Assembly: GCF_002929305.1 (NCBI RefSeq)
Contig: NZ_PJIO01000003.1
Coordinates: 310,001 to 374,000 of the forward strand
Direction of reading: 5' to 3'
DNA: 64,000 bases
Source: Arthrobacter sp. GMC3
GTDB lineage: Bacteria; Actinomycetota; Actinomycetes; Actinomycetales; Micrococcaceae
Every line of letters begins with the position of its first letter. The stretch's first letter is position 1. This document shows positions 50,551 to 59,493 of this stretch, piece by piece. The position numbers and the translations under genes are program-made. The notes below the pieces were generated by a model. The model was given only the letters and a program-made list of their open reading frames with translations, was not told where the DNA came from and did no database searches.

Positions 50551-51504
50551 TCAACGCCGTTGCAACCTGACTTCAACAGAATCGCGGAGTCCGTCACCCA
50601 CCAAATTGACGGCGACAACCACAATGATGATGGCGAACCCCGGCGGGTAAATGAGCCACCAGTAGTTGGTGAACACGAACGCCGTGCCATTGCTGAGCAT
50701 GCCGCCCCAGTCGGTGGCAGGCGGGGAAATTCCCAGACCCAAGTAGCCAAGGTAGGCGATCAGCAAGATTGCGTCAGCCACTTGGAAGGTGGCATTGACA
50801 ATCACCGTCCCAATAACATTGGGCATGATGTGGCGCAGCACTGAATGCCATGACGATCCGCCCATCACACGCACTGCCTGAACGTATTCGCGAACCCTTA
50901 GCGTCAAGGATTCGCCACGCACCAGACGAGCCGGCACCAGCCAGGCCGTAAGACCCAACACAAAGATCATGACGGGGACGCTTGGTTTGACGATGGTGAC
51001 CAGAAACAACAGCAGGAACAAGATGGGGATGGACAAGATGGCATCGACGATGCGCATCATCACCCCGTCAACCCAGCCGCCAAAGAACCCTGCCACGGCG
51101 CCCCAGATGGTGCCCACGATCGTGGCAATGATGGCCGCGGAGAACCCAATGATCAAGGACACCTGGCCCCCAGTCATCAGGCGACCCAGCTGGTCATAGC
51201 CGGTTTCATCGGTGCCTAACGGGTGGCCGGGGCCAGGTGGCAGGTTGACGTTGAGCAGGTTCACCGTGACCTGGTCCGTGGGGTACAGCACGGGACCCAG
51301 AAAACAGAACAGCACGGCTAGCAAAAGCACGATGAGGCCGACTATTGCCAACTTGTTCTGGATAAACACCTCAAAGCCGAGGCGAAACATGCTTTTGGCC
51401 TTGCCAACGGGCAGCCCGGTTGCCGATGCGGGCAACGCGGCGCCGTGCCCGTCAATTTTGGTATCCGAAGCCGGTTCACCGGCCCCTGGGCGGATGATGG
51501 TCAT
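50551..51504 (-). CDS. Peptide ABC transporter permease (DppC-type)
   Basis: A 317-residue inner-membrane permease with an N-terminal helix (LAIVGLIVLLLAVLFCFLGP) and the DppC/OppC core: LGTDETGYDQLGRLMTGGQV, then the EAA-like loop VRVMGGSSWHSVLRHIMPNV that contacts the ATPase. The Pro-rich loop LLNVNLPPGPGHPLG is typical. Start overlaps the partner permease by four bases. Six TM segments are predicted. It pairs with the next permease to form the pore. Confidence 0.94.
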   Translation of the reverse strand: MTIIRPGAGEPASDTKIDGHGAALPASATGLPVGKAKSMFRLGFEVFIQNKLAIVGLIVLLLAVLFCFLGPVLYPTDQVTVNLLNVNLPPGPGHPLGTDETGYDQLGRLMTGGQVSLIIGFSAAIIATIVGTIWGAVAGFFGGWVDGVMMRIVDAILSIPILFLLLFLVTIVKPSVPVMIFVLGLTAWLVPARLVRGESLTLRVREYVQAVRVMGGSSWHSVLRHIMPNVIGTVIVNATFQVADAILLIAYLGYLGLGISPPATDWGGMLSNGTAFVFTNYWWLIYPPGFAIIIVVVAVNLVGDGLRDSVEVRLQRR

Positions 51505-52445
51505 AGCTTCACTCTCGGATCTAACACGGCCAAGGAAATATCGGCCAGAAGGTTTCCGACCACGGTGGCGAAAGCGGTGATGATGACTACGCCAAGCTCC
51601 ACCGGATAGTCGGAGGCCTGGGCCGCCTGCCAGAACAGCAGGCCCATGCCGGGGAAATTGAAAATTGATTCGGTAATAAGGGCTCCGGCAAAAACGGCTG
51701 GAATGGAGAGCCCCAGAAGTGTGACGATGGGAATCAGGGCATTGCGCAGCACATGACGGTAGAGAACTCGCGACGGCGGGGCACCTTTCGCCTGGGCCGT
51801 ACGCACATAGTCCTGATCAATGTTGTCCAGAACCGAGGAGCGCATGTACCGGGAGAACCCTGCAATGCTTAGCAGCGCCAAGGTGACTATAGGCAGCACC
51901 ATGGCATCGAATTGTTCAAAAATGGGGCCAACCCCGTCCGATTGGGGTGCTTCTGGCGGGAACCAGCCGAGGTTTTGAGAGAAGATTTCGATCATGATCA
52001 GGCCGATGAAGAACGTCGGTGCGGCGTAGAAGATGAACGACAACCCGGTGGCAAAGTAGTCAACGGGCTTGTTGCGCCGCACCGCCTGGTAAATGCCCAG
52101 CGGAACAGCCACAATGACGGTCAGCGCTAGGGAGAGCAGACCCAAGATGATGGTCTTGGGCATGCGCTGCACCAGCAGTGAACTCACCGATTGGTTCAGT
52201 TTGATAGAGAAGCCAAAATTGCCCGTCGCCCACTGGCCCAGCTGTCTGAAGTACTGGATGAACAATGGCTGATCGTAACCATTTTGTACGTTGAACTGCG
52301 CAACCTGCTCGGCCGTGGCCCGCGGACCTAGGATGGCCCGCGCGGCCCCGCCGGGCAGTTGGTGCAGGAGGATGAATACGATGATCGTCACCACCAGCAC
52401 CACCACAATGGATTGCAACAGGCGGCGAAGGATGTAGCCAATCAT
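51501..52445 (-). CDS. Peptide ABC transporter permease (DppB-type)
   Basis: A 314-residue permease with MIGYILRRLLQSIVVVLVVT at the N-terminus and the DppB pattern: GPRATAEQVAQFNVQNGYDQ, then YMRSSVLDNIDQDYVRTAQA with KGAPPSRVLYRHVLRNALIP, the EAA loop of this group. It lies between the substrate-binding protein (84 bases upstream) and the DppC permease. Six hydrophobic segments. Substrate class is peptide or opine/nickel-like; the binding protein decides. Confidence 0.94.
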   Translation of the reverse strand: MIGYILRRLLQSIVVVLVVTIIVFILLHQLPGGAARAILGPRATAEQVAQFNVQNGYDQPLFIQYFRQLGQWATGNFGFSIKLNQSVSSLLVQRMPKTIILGLLSLALTVIVAVPLGIYQAVRRNKPVDYFATGLSFIFYAAPTFFIGLIMIEIFSQNLGWFPPEAPQSDGVGPIFEQFDAMVLPIVTLALLSIAGFSRYMRSSVLDNIDQDYVRTAQAKGAPPSRVLYRHVLRNALIPIVTLLGLSIPAVFAGALITESIFNFPGMGLLFWQAAQASDYPVELGVVIITAFATVVGNLLADISLAVLDPRVKL

Positions 52446-52528
52446 GACGTCTGCCGTCCTGTCCGGACCCTGCGTATTTTCATGCCCTTCACCGCCTGCT
52501 CACTTAGGTGATTGTTAGTTCCCTACGG

Positions 52529-54394
52529 TCAGTAATGCCATGCCTCCGGTGTGATGTTTGCGTAGGGATTTTGCGGGGTGACACCCTTCAACGCGTTGGC
52601 AACCATGGTCAGGCTGTACGTGTAGTTCGGTTGCCACACGACGGGGACGTCCTTGGCAAGGGCATTCTCGTATGCCTGCATCACGGCAGTGCCGCTTTGG
52701 GTGGTGCTGTCCAAAATGAGCTTGTCAATGGCGGGGTTTGAATAGCTTCCGCTATTAGAACCTGCGCCGGTCTGGAACAGGGTTTCACCTGTCGGGTAAT
52801 AGTCGGGTGCGTAGACCCAGCCACCGCCCCAGTTGCCCATTTCCCAGGTGCACGTAGCACCCGAGCAAGGAATGGCAGTCCCGGTCACGGTATTGAACGG
52901 TGCAGGGGTGATGTTCAAAACAATCCCTGCCTCGGCCGCATTGGACTTCAATGACTGCATGGCCGTGGTGATGGTCTGCTGACCACTGGCATACTGCAAA
53001 GTGAAGTTCAGGGCCTCTCCGGAGGTGATCCCTTCGCCACACTCACCTGCCGCAGTCCCCGGCTTCACGCACGTGGCTGCAGCTCCGGCGGTAACACTCC
53101 AACCGTTGTCGGTCAGGTACTTCTTGGCCGTGTCAATGTTGAAGGGGTACGGGTTGGAGGTCTCCACGGAGGAAATCAGCGGTCCAGAGGGGAACAACGG
53201 GATAGGCCCGGTGGTCGCAAAGCCGTAGTTCTTCGCCGCGGAGTTCAGAATGCCATTCTGATCAACCACCGACTGCAATGCTTGCCGGAAGTAGAGCTGT
53301 TTGAAGATGGGCCCCACAGTTGGATTGTTGTAGTTGATTGGGAAGTAGTTGATGCCGTAAAGATTCCACGGCGCCAGCGTGTAGTTGGCGCTGAGCGGGT
53401 TCGGACCTGCTTGGTCGGGGGTGGTGCTAGCCGGCCGTGGCGACGCCAAATCTTGAGTGGGTATGTAACCGACATCAATAGTGGAGGCACCCCGCAGGAC
53501 ATTAAACTCAGCCGAATCGGTGGTGAATGGAACCTCAATGAATTCCTTCAGCGTAGCCTTCACCGGCCCCGAGTACTTGGTGTTGGGGACAAAGGTGATG
53601 TGCCCGTCGGCATTGAAACTCTTCAACGTCCATGGCCCGTCAACCACCTGCCACAGCGGATTCGTTGCGTAGGTGGGAAGGTCCTTTGACTGGCTGATCA
53701 GGTAGTTGTAAACCGCCGGGCAGCTGGCTTCATTGGTGGAGCAGTCGGCCTTGGTGTTGGCGGCGCTCATGTCCCAGGCCGCTGGCATCGGTGTGATCTG
53801 GCCTAGCTGGTTGTAAAGGAACCATTGCTGGCTATAGGCCTGGTCAGTGTTGAAAACCACTGTCTGAGCATCCGGCGCCGACGCCGAAACGACGTTATCC
53901 GGGAATTGTCCCGGAACGTACGCGGCATAGTTGGCCTTTTCCGCCTTGGCCATGTTAAACCAGAACATCACGTCGGCCGAGGTGACGGCGGTGCCGTCGG
54001 ACCACTTGTAGTCCTTGAGCTTGATGGTGACTGTCTTTCCATCATTACTGTAGGTTGGCTCAGCAGCCAGACTCAGAGAATCATTGACCTCGGCCTTGCC
54101 GTCATTTCCGAACCAATAAAGCGGACGGAATAAAAGAGCTTGCAAATCTGAGATGTTTGAAACGGAAAAATCGGCGATGGGTGCGAATGGCCAAATCCAA
54201 TTTGGTACGGTGTTCGGCGGTTCCGCAAAGGTGGCGGTATTGGCCGCCTTACCGGGTGCGGTGTCCGAGGAACTGTTGGACCCTGAACCGTTGTTTGATG
54301 AACAACCGGTCAGGGCCAAGAATGCAACTGCAAGAATTCCCAATAATCGGAAGATCTGCTTCCGACTCCCCCCATGAGTTCGCAAAAATTTCAT
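52529..54394 (-). CDS. Peptide ABC transporter substrate-binding lipoprotein (SBP family 5)
   Basis: A 621-residue extracellular binding protein. The start ATG 54394 follows AGGAGG; a signal sequence (FRLLGILAVAFLALTG) ends in a lipobox LTGC with C31 as the lipid-modified Cys, then a Ser/Asn/Gly-rich linker. The mature part has the SBP_bac_5 pattern (DYKWSDGTAVTSADVMFWFN; YFRQALQSVVDQNGIL). It delivers peptides to the DppBC permeases. At about 590 mature residues it is larger than typical DppA (about 510) because of insertions around the central region. Confidence 0.93.
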   Translation of the reverse strand: MKFLRTHGGSRKQIFRLLGILAVAFLALTGCSSNNGSGSNSSSDTAPGKAANTATFAEPPNTVPNWIWPFAPIADFSVSNISDLQALLFRPLYWFGNDGKAEVNDSLSLAAEPTYSNDGKTVTIKLKDYKWSDGTAVTSADVMFWFNMAKAEKANYAAYVPGQFPDNVVSASAPDAQTVVFNTDQAYSQQWFLYNQLGQITPMPAAWDMSAANTKADCSTNEASCPAVYNYLISQSKDLPTYATNPLWQVVDGPWTLKSFNADGHITFVPNTKYSGPVKATLKEFIEVPFTTDSAEFNVLRGASTIDVGYIPTQDLASPRPASTTPDQAGPNPLSANYTLAPWNLYGINYFPINYNNPTVGPIFKQLYFRQALQSVVDQNGILNSAAKNYGFATTGPIPLFPSGPLISSVETSNPYPFNIDTAKKYLTDNGWSVTAGAAATCVKPGTAAGECGEGITSGEALNFTLQYASGQQTITTAMQSLKSNAAEAGIVLNITPAPFNTVTGTAIPCSGATCTWEMGNWGGGWVYAPDYYPTGETLFQTGAGSNSGSYSNPAIDKLILDSTTQSGTAVMQAYENALAKDVPVVWQPNYTYSLTMVANALKGVTPQNPYANITPEAWHY

Positions 54395-54506
54395 CGTGCG
54401 CCTCCTGGCAGAGTCCCCGGCGTGGATCAATCTGGTCAGCAGGTGGCTCCGAGGGTCATTCTAGACCCGAAGTCTGTGACCGCAAGAGGAACTTTGAGTG
54501 AAAAAT

Positions 54507-54549
54507 GGAAAAGGCCGGCCGAATTCACTTTTTGTGATTTCGACCGGCC
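54507..54549 (-). terminator. Terminator after ffh
   Basis: GGCCGGCCGAATTCAC (54513-54528) pairs with GTGATTTCGACCGGCC (54534-54549), loop TTTTT, with a G-T pair and one T-T mismatch. On the - strand it is followed by TTTTCCATTTTT. It separates ffh from the peptide transporter operon. Confidence 0.85.
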
Positions 54550-54582
54550 CTTCACCAGGATTATGGCAAAGCGTTTTCTCGC

Positions 54583-56157
54583 TTATTTACCCAGGAACTT
54601 CTCAAAACCCTTGGGCAGGTTCAGGCTTGATGGGTCGAAGTCCTCGGCACCGGCGCCAAATGCGGCGCCCGTAGGAAGTGCCTTGGGTGCGTTGGCCTTT
54701 TCCTGTGCGGCCTTCAATTCCGCGGCTGCCTTAGCCGGATTACCGGAGCGGGCCTTCTTCTTGGGATTCGTCTTACCCTTGCGGGCACTGCCGAAGCCGC
54801 CGGGGCCAGGCATGCCGGGCATCCCTGGGATGCCGCCGCCCTGTGCCATCTTTTTCATCATCTTCTGAGCCTGGCTGAAACGCTCCAGCAACCCGTTAAC
54901 TTCAGAGACGTGAACGCCTGAACCCTTGGCGATACGTGCACGGCGTGAACCGTTCATGATTTTCGGGGCCATGCGCTCGTGCGGGGTCATGGAGCGAACA
55001 ATTGCCTCAACGCGGTCAATCTCGCGCTCGTCGAAGTTCTCCAGCTGCTGGCGGATGTTTGCCGCACCGGGCATCATCATCAGCATTTTCTTCATGGATC
55101 CCATTTTGCGGATCTGCTGCATCTGGGCAAGGAAGTCATCCAGGGTGAAGTCTTCCTGGTCGGCGAACTTCTTCGCCATCCGCTCGGCTTCACCCTTGTC
55201 CCAGTTCTTTTCAGCCTGTTCAATGAGCGTCAGAACATCGCCCATGTCAAGAATACGGCTGGCCATACGGTCCGGGTGGAACAGTTCAAAATCGTCAAGG
55301 GCCTCGCCGGTGGAGGCGAACATGACGGGCTTGCCGGTGATCGAGGAAACGGAAAGTGCGGCACCACCTCGGGCGTCGCCGTCGAGCTTGGTGAGCACCA
55401 CGCCTGTGAAGTTCACGCCCTCGTTGAAAGCCTGGGCCGTGTTGACGGCGTCCTGGCCGATCATGGCGTCGATGACGAAGAGGACTTCGTCGGGGTTGAT
55501 GGCGGCGCGGATTTCCGCGGCCTGCTTCATCAACTCGGCGTCGATACCGAGGCGTCCGGCGGTGTCAACAATGACCACGTCGTGCAGTTTGGACTTCGCC
55601 TCGGCAATACCTGCCTGGGCCACTGCTACGGGATCGCCGGTAGCTGACTCGAATTCGCTGCTGACACCGGGGTGCGGGGCAAACACGGGAACACCAGCGC
55701 GCTCACCGTTGACCTGGAGCTGCTTGACGGCGTTGGGACGCTGCAGATCCGCAGCCACCAGTAGGGGGCTGTGACCCTGACCCTTAAGCCACTTAGCCAG
55801 CTTGCCCGCCAGAGTGGTCTTACCGGCACCTTGCAAACCGGCCAGCATAATCACGGTGGGCGGGTTCTTTGCCAAATTGATGCGGCGCGTCTGACCACCG
55901 AGGATCGTGACGAGTTCTTCGTTAACGATCTTGACGATCTGCTGAGCCGGGTTCAGGGCCTCGTTGACCTCGGAACCCAAAGCACGTTCACGAACTTTAG
56001 CGGTGAATTCGCGCACGACGGGTACGGCCACATCGGCGTCGAGCAGGGCGCGTCGAATTTCCCGCACCGTAGCGTCGACGTCGGCCTCACTGAGCCGGCC
56101 CTTGCCGCGCAGGTTCTTGAAAGTTGCTGTCAGCCGGTCAGATAGGGAGTTGAACAC
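54583..56157 (-). CDS. ffh: Signal recognition particle protein Ffh (SRP54)
   Basis: A 524-residue GTPase that binds signal peptides of nascent chains with 4.5S RNA. The N/G domain has GLQGAGKTTLAGKLAKWL (G1), VIVDTAGRLGIDAELMKQ (G3), and TKLDGDARGGAALS (G4/G5). The methionine-rich M domain (about residues 330-460) contains MRSMT-like helices (GSMKKMLMMMPGAANI; RIAKGSGVHVSEVN) for RNA and signal binding. The C-terminal Gly/Pro/Lys-rich tail is longer than in E. coli. FtsY, its receptor, is encoded 5 kb away on the same strand. Confidence 0.96.
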   Translation of the reverse strand: MFNSLSDRLTATFKNLRGKGRLSEADVDATVREIRRALLDADVAVPVVREFTAKVRERALGSEVNEALNPAQQIVKIVNEELVTILGGQTRRINLAKNPPTVIMLAGLQGAGKTTLAGKLAKWLKGQGHSPLLVAADLQRPNAVKQLQVNGERAGVPVFAPHPGVSSEFESATGDPVAVAQAGIAEAKSKLHDVVIVDTAGRLGIDAELMKQAAEIRAAINPDEVLFVIDAMIGQDAVNTAQAFNEGVNFTGVVLTKLDGDARGGAALSVSSITGKPVMFASTGEALDDFELFHPDRMASRILDMGDVLTLIEQAEKNWDKGEAERMAKKFADQEDFTLDDFLAQMQQIRKMGSMKKMLMMMPGAANIRQQLENFDEREIDRVEAIVRSMTPHERMAPKIMNGSRRARIAKGSGVHVSEVNGLLERFSQAQKMMKKMAQGGGIPGMPGMPGPGGFGSARKGKTNPKKKARSGNPAKAAAELKAAQEKANAPKALPTGAAFGAGAEDFDPSSLNLPKGFEKFLGK

Positions 56158-56451
56158 GTGCCGTGTACTTCTTTCGTCTGGGTACCGCCAACACCCGCGC
56201 GGTTTGGCCTCTTATGGACCAAACCGCATGCTACGGGTGCGGCATCTAATTGCAGGATGAGAACGGCGGACAGCCAAATATGGCCAGTCCACTCCCTTTC
56301 CTGTGGGACTCAACTATCAAGGGTATCAACTGCAAGGCACCGCGAGGTGCACGTTTGGCCCGGCGGCGCAGAATAATTTTTTGCCCGGACCGGTTTTGCT
56401 TTGCTGCGCGGTGGTGAGGATTTGTGCGCACCAAAGTGGCATGCTGGTGAA

Positions 56452-57948
56452 GTGACCAAGACCACGCGACTCCCCAGCCATCACACCACCACTTCAAAGC
56501 GCGACGGCGGCCCACCCGCTGACACCGGCAAGGCCCCCGAGGCGAGGATCAAGACACTCGTCATCCTTGGCGCTTCAGGTGATCTGACGGGGCGATTGTT
56601 GCTGCCCGGCGTCGGACGGCTCATCTCCTCGGGGCGGGCTGCGGGGCTGGCCCTGGTAGGTGCGGGCAGCGACGACTGGTCGCCGGAACAGTGGCAGGAG
56701 CGACTCACCGGCAGTTTTGCCGATGCGCTTGCCCCCGGCGGGCAATCCACAGCTGGCGGCATCAAGGAACTGGCGTCGGTGCAAAAGAACAGCCACTACC
56801 AACAGCTGGACGTCACCGCACCGGGAGCATTGGGAGCCTTCTTGGCCACGGTGGAGGGACCGGTCGCCGTGTACTTCGCCTTACCCCCGGCCATCAGCCA
56901 AAAGGCCTGCGAGGTGCTCAAGAAACAGGAACTGCCTGCCGGCACCCGGCTGGTGATGGAAAAGCCGTTTGGCTCCAGCGCCGAATCCGCCCACGCCCTC
57001 AATGAAACGCTGGCGAGCCTGGTGGCCGAGGACCATATCCACCGGGTGGATCATTTCTTGGGCAAGTCCACTGTCCTGAACATCATGGGCCTCCGCTTTG
57101 CCAACAGGCTGCTGGAGCCTTTGTGGAACGGTGAACACATTGCCAAGGTGGAGATCATTTTCGACGAGGACCTGGCCTTGGAGAACCGCGCCCGCTACTA
57201 CGATCAGGCCGGCGCCGGGCGCGACATGATCCAAAGCCATCTGCTGCAAATCATGGCGATCGTGGCGATGGAACCACCAGCCACACTGGGTGAGACAGAC
57301 GTGCGATCCAGCATTGCCGCGGTGCTCCGAGCCAGCACGGTGGGCCGCACCGCAGACACGGACCCGGGCACCGCCTCCCGCCGCGCCCGGTACACGAGCG
57401 GCGCGATTGAGGGGCGTCCCGTACCGGATTACCTGTCCGAGGAAGGCGTAGACCCCGTCAATGACACCGAAACTCTCGCCGAGGTTGAGGTATTCGTCAA
57501 CAATTGGAGGTGGGCAGGGGTGCCCTTCATTCTGAGGTCGGGCAAGGCCCTGGGCCGCACCCGCAAGGAAGCTGTCATCACTTACAAGCCCGTCCCGCAC
57601 CTACCTGTGGGCTTCACGGGAACTGACTCCCCCACCCGGCTGCACATTGGCTTTGGCCCGGAAACCTTGACCCTGGACCTGGATGTGAACGGCCCCGGCG
57701 ACTTGTTCACCCTCGACCGCGTTCAGCTGGAAACCGATCTGGCCAGCGATCCGCTCCTACCGTATGGCGAAGTACTCGAGGGCGTGCTCAACGGCGACCC
57801 CCTACTGTCAGTGCGCGGTGACACGGCCGAGGAATGCTGGCGGATCGTGGAACCAGCCTTTGCAGCCTGGAAGTCCGGCGCCGTGCCCATGGAAGAATAC
57901 GCCGCCGGCTCCACCGGCCCGGCGAATTGGACCACGAGCAACGACTGA
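56452..57948 (+). CDS. zwf: Glucose-6-phosphate dehydrogenase
   Basis: A 498-residue enzyme oxidising glucose-6-phosphate to 6-phosphogluconolactone with NADP+. The coenzyme motif is VILGASGDLTGRLLLPGV, the active-site helix is IHRVDHFLGKSTVLNIMGLR (HFLGK is the family motif), and EKPFGSSAESAHALN follows. The start is probably GTG 56452 (MTKTTRLPSHH); the frame is open to 56401 but the first residues are then non-typical. The first 35 residues are a charged extension. It stands alone, not in a pentose-phosphate operon, so it may be a second copy; that can only be judged against the genome. Confidence 0.88.
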   Translation: MTKTTRLPSHHTTTSKRDGGPPADTGKAPEARIKTLVILGASGDLTGRLLLPGVGRLISSGRAAGLALVGAGSDDWSPEQWQERLTGSFADALAPGGQSTAGGIKELASVQKNSHYQQLDVTAPGALGAFLATVEGPVAVYFALPPAISQKACEVLKKQELPAGTRLVMEKPFGSSAESAHALNETLASLVAEDHIHRVDHFLGKSTVLNIMGLRFANRLLEPLWNGEHIAKVEIIFDEDLALENRARYYDQAGAGRDMIQSHLLQIMAIVAMEPPATLGETDVRSSIAAVLRASTVGRTADTDPGTASRRARYTSGAIEGRPVPDYLSEEGVDPVNDTETLAEVEVFVNNWRWAGVPFILRSGKALGRTRKEAVITYKPVPHLPVGFTGTDSPTRLHIGFGPETLTLDLDVNGPGDLFTLDRVQLETDLASDPLLPYGEVLEGVLNGDPLLSVRGDTAEECWRIVEPAFAAWKSGAVPMEEYAAGSTGPANWTTSND

Positions 57949-57965
57949 AGCTGAGGCGCCATCGC

Positions 57966-58056
57966 CGTTCCCATATGCGCAGGGCCAAGTTGCTAGCTTT
58001 GCGCATCTTGTTCACTGGCGCAGTGGCAGGGTGCTCAGCCTGCGCATAAGGGAACG
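57966..58056 (+). repeat. 91-bp palindromic-end element, copy A
   Basis: A 91-bp element bounded by an 18-bp inverted repeat (CGTTCCCATATGCGCAGG versus CCTGCGCATAAGGGAACG, one mismatch), with an internal CACTGGCGCAGTG hairpin and repeated TGCGCA. It lies in the gap between zwf and the DUF559 gene. A second copy of equal length and the same orientation is at 58999-59089. Confidence 0.85.
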
Positions 58057-58064
58057 GACTGCGG

Positions 58065-58901
58065 TCATTTCGTCGTCGAATCTATCCGTTGGAGGGCTTG
58101 CCTGACCCACCGCAGCATCAACTCCGGGTTGTAAAGGACCACGTTGGCCGGAATCCGTAACTTCCACACGCCCTTGATCACCAGCAGATTGTCCCGGCGC
58201 AGGTCCTCAGCCCAGCCCTGTGGCGTGTTGTGATGGCGCTCCCCGTCTGTTTCCAATCCCAGCACACCCTCCACCAGAAGATCCAAGTGCCCTACACCCC
58301 TGATGGCAGCCTGACTCTGCACGTTATAGCCGGCCATTTTCAGGGTGTAGCGTGCCACCGTTTCAACAATTGATTGTGCCTGCGGGTCGATCATTTCCAC
58401 TATGGCCCTTCCAGCCGCGCCGCTACTCCCCAAGAAGGCACGCCGCAACTGGGCAATGGTGCATTTCTTGAGCACGACGGCGGATTCCAGGACAGTTAGT
58501 GCCTCTAGCTCCGTCCCACACCGCACACACTGGCGCAAAATATCTACCAGGAACTGTTTTCCCTTGACCCGATGGACCACGAATCCAGGCACCGGCCGGC
58601 CGTGCGCCACCGCCATATGTGGCATCGGCATAGGCCGCAAAATCCACAGTCCCAGTTCCTCTGCCTTCGTAAAACACGTCTTCCGTCCCTGGTGCTGGGC
58701 AAGAAGGACAGCGAGCGGATCGGCATCCGGCAGTGCGAAGTAACCGCGGGCAACGCACCTGATGGTTCCCTCGTCCACAGCCTGTTTCAAATTCCAGGCA
58801 GTGTACCCGCGTTCCAGCAGGTCCTTGCGTCGCGCCACCGTGCCTAACTCTGCAATGGTGCGCTCAACTGAAGGTGTTTTTCGTGTGCCCTGGATGTCCA
58901 T
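58065..58901 (-). CDS. wHTH (AbiEi-like) plus DUF559 Vsr-like nuclease-fold protein
   Basis: A 278-residue protein of a type common in Actinobacteria. I start it at ATG 58901 (MDIQGTRKTPSVERTIAEL); the longer frame to 59048 runs into repeat copy B. Residues about 10-60 (RKDLLERGYTAWNLKQAVDE) match the AbiEi-like winged-helix start followed by IRCVARGYFALPDADPLAVL. The C-terminal DUF559 region has the Vsr-like nuclease pattern GHLDLLVEGVLGLETDGERH (D and E residues), then DLRRDNLLVIKGVWKLRI. Function is unproven; an antitoxin or DNA-acting role is inference. It is flanked on both sides by 91-bp repeats. Confidence 0.82.
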   Translation of the reverse strand: MDIQGTRKTPSVERTIAELGTVARRKDLLERGYTAWNLKQAVDEGTIRCVARGYFALPDADPLAVLLAQHQGRKTCFTKAEELGLWILRPMPMPHMAVAHGRPVPGFVVHRVKGKQFLVDILRQCVRCGTELEALTVLESAVVLKKCTIAQLRRAFLGSSGAAGRAIVEMIDPQAQSIVETVARYTLKMAGYNVQSQAAIRGVGHLDLLVEGVLGLETDGERHHNTPQGWAEDLRRDNLLVIKGVWKLRIPANVVLYNPELMLRWVRQALQRIDSTTK

Positions 58902-58998
58902 GCCATCCAGTGTTCCCGTCAAGCCCGGTCCGCGGCAGCCACGGCGGACAAGTTCTGCATGGCTACGCCCCTGGCATGTCCTGTGGAGGAGCCAACGG

Positions 58999-59089
58999 AG
59001 TTCTCTTATGCGCGAGCGTGCCGGGCGTGGCTTGCGCAACTCGGCCACTGGCGCAGTGCCGGGGTGCCCAGCCTGCGCATAAGCGAACG
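58999..59089 (+). repeat. 91-bp palindromic-end element, copy B
   Basis: The second copy, same length and orientation as copy A. Its last 44 bases (CACTGGCGCAGTG... to ...GAACG) differ from copy A at 4 positions; the first half is more divergent but keeps TTATGCGC and TTGCGCA. It lies between the DUF559 start region and the glnK terminator hairpin, overlapping that hairpin by 3 bases. Confidence 0.85.
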
Positions 59090-59139
59090 ACGCCGGCAGC
59101 TAAGGCGAGTCAATAGCTCACCTTAGGTGCCGGCGTCGT
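59087..59139 (-). terminator. 23-bp hairpin after glnK
   Basis: A long inverted repeat, ACGACGCCGGCAGCTAAGG... pairing with ...CCTTAGGTGCCGGCGTCGT, with one mismatch, one G-T pair and a TCAATAG loop. It follows the glnK stop on the - strand. The T run behind it is weak, so termination may be partial. Confidence 0.7.
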
Positions 59140-59154
59140 CCGGAACGGGAAATA

Positions 59155-59493
59155 CTAGATGGCTGCTACGCCGCGTTCACCTGTTCTGACGCGAACGGCG
59201 TCGTACACCTCCACCATCCAGACCTTGCCGTCACCGGCAGTGCCCGTATTGGAGCTGGCCACGATGGTGTCCATGAGGTCGTAGGCTTGCTCATCCGTTG
59301 CCAGAACCTCGATCCGGACCTTGGCGTGAAGGTCAACCGTGTATTCGGCGCCACGGTAGATTTCCGTGTGACCGCGTTGACGCCCGTAGCCGTGGGCGCT
59401 GCTGACGGTCAGGCCCTGCACGCCGTAGCTTTCCAGGTCTGCCCGCACGTCGTCGAGCTGTTCGGGGCGAATGATGGCGGTGATCAGTTTCAT
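59155..59493 (-). CDS. glnK: Nitrogen regulatory protein PII
   Basis: A 112-residue PII sensor of 2-oxoglutarate, ATP and ADP that controls AmtB and nitrogen regulators. The T-loop Y51 (RGAEYTVDL), the uridylylation/adenylylation site, is present; the B-loop VSSAHGYGRQRGHT and the C-terminal region are family-typical. It overlaps the amtB stop by four bases, so the two are co-translated, the universal amtB-glnK pair. In actinobacteria the PII is usually adenylylated by GlnD. Confidence 0.95.
   Translation of the reverse strand: MKLITAIIRPEQLDDVRADLESYGVQGLTVSSAHGYGRQRGHTEIYRGAEYTVDLHAKVRIEVLATDEQAYDLMDTIVASSNTGTAGDGKVWMVEVYDAVRVRTGERGVAAI

Noticed and set aside
58902..59048. N-terminal extension of the DUF559 protein
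   Set aside because: The extension lies upstream of the natural wHTH start and is encoded partly by repeat copy B; ATG 58901 gives the usual family N-terminus.
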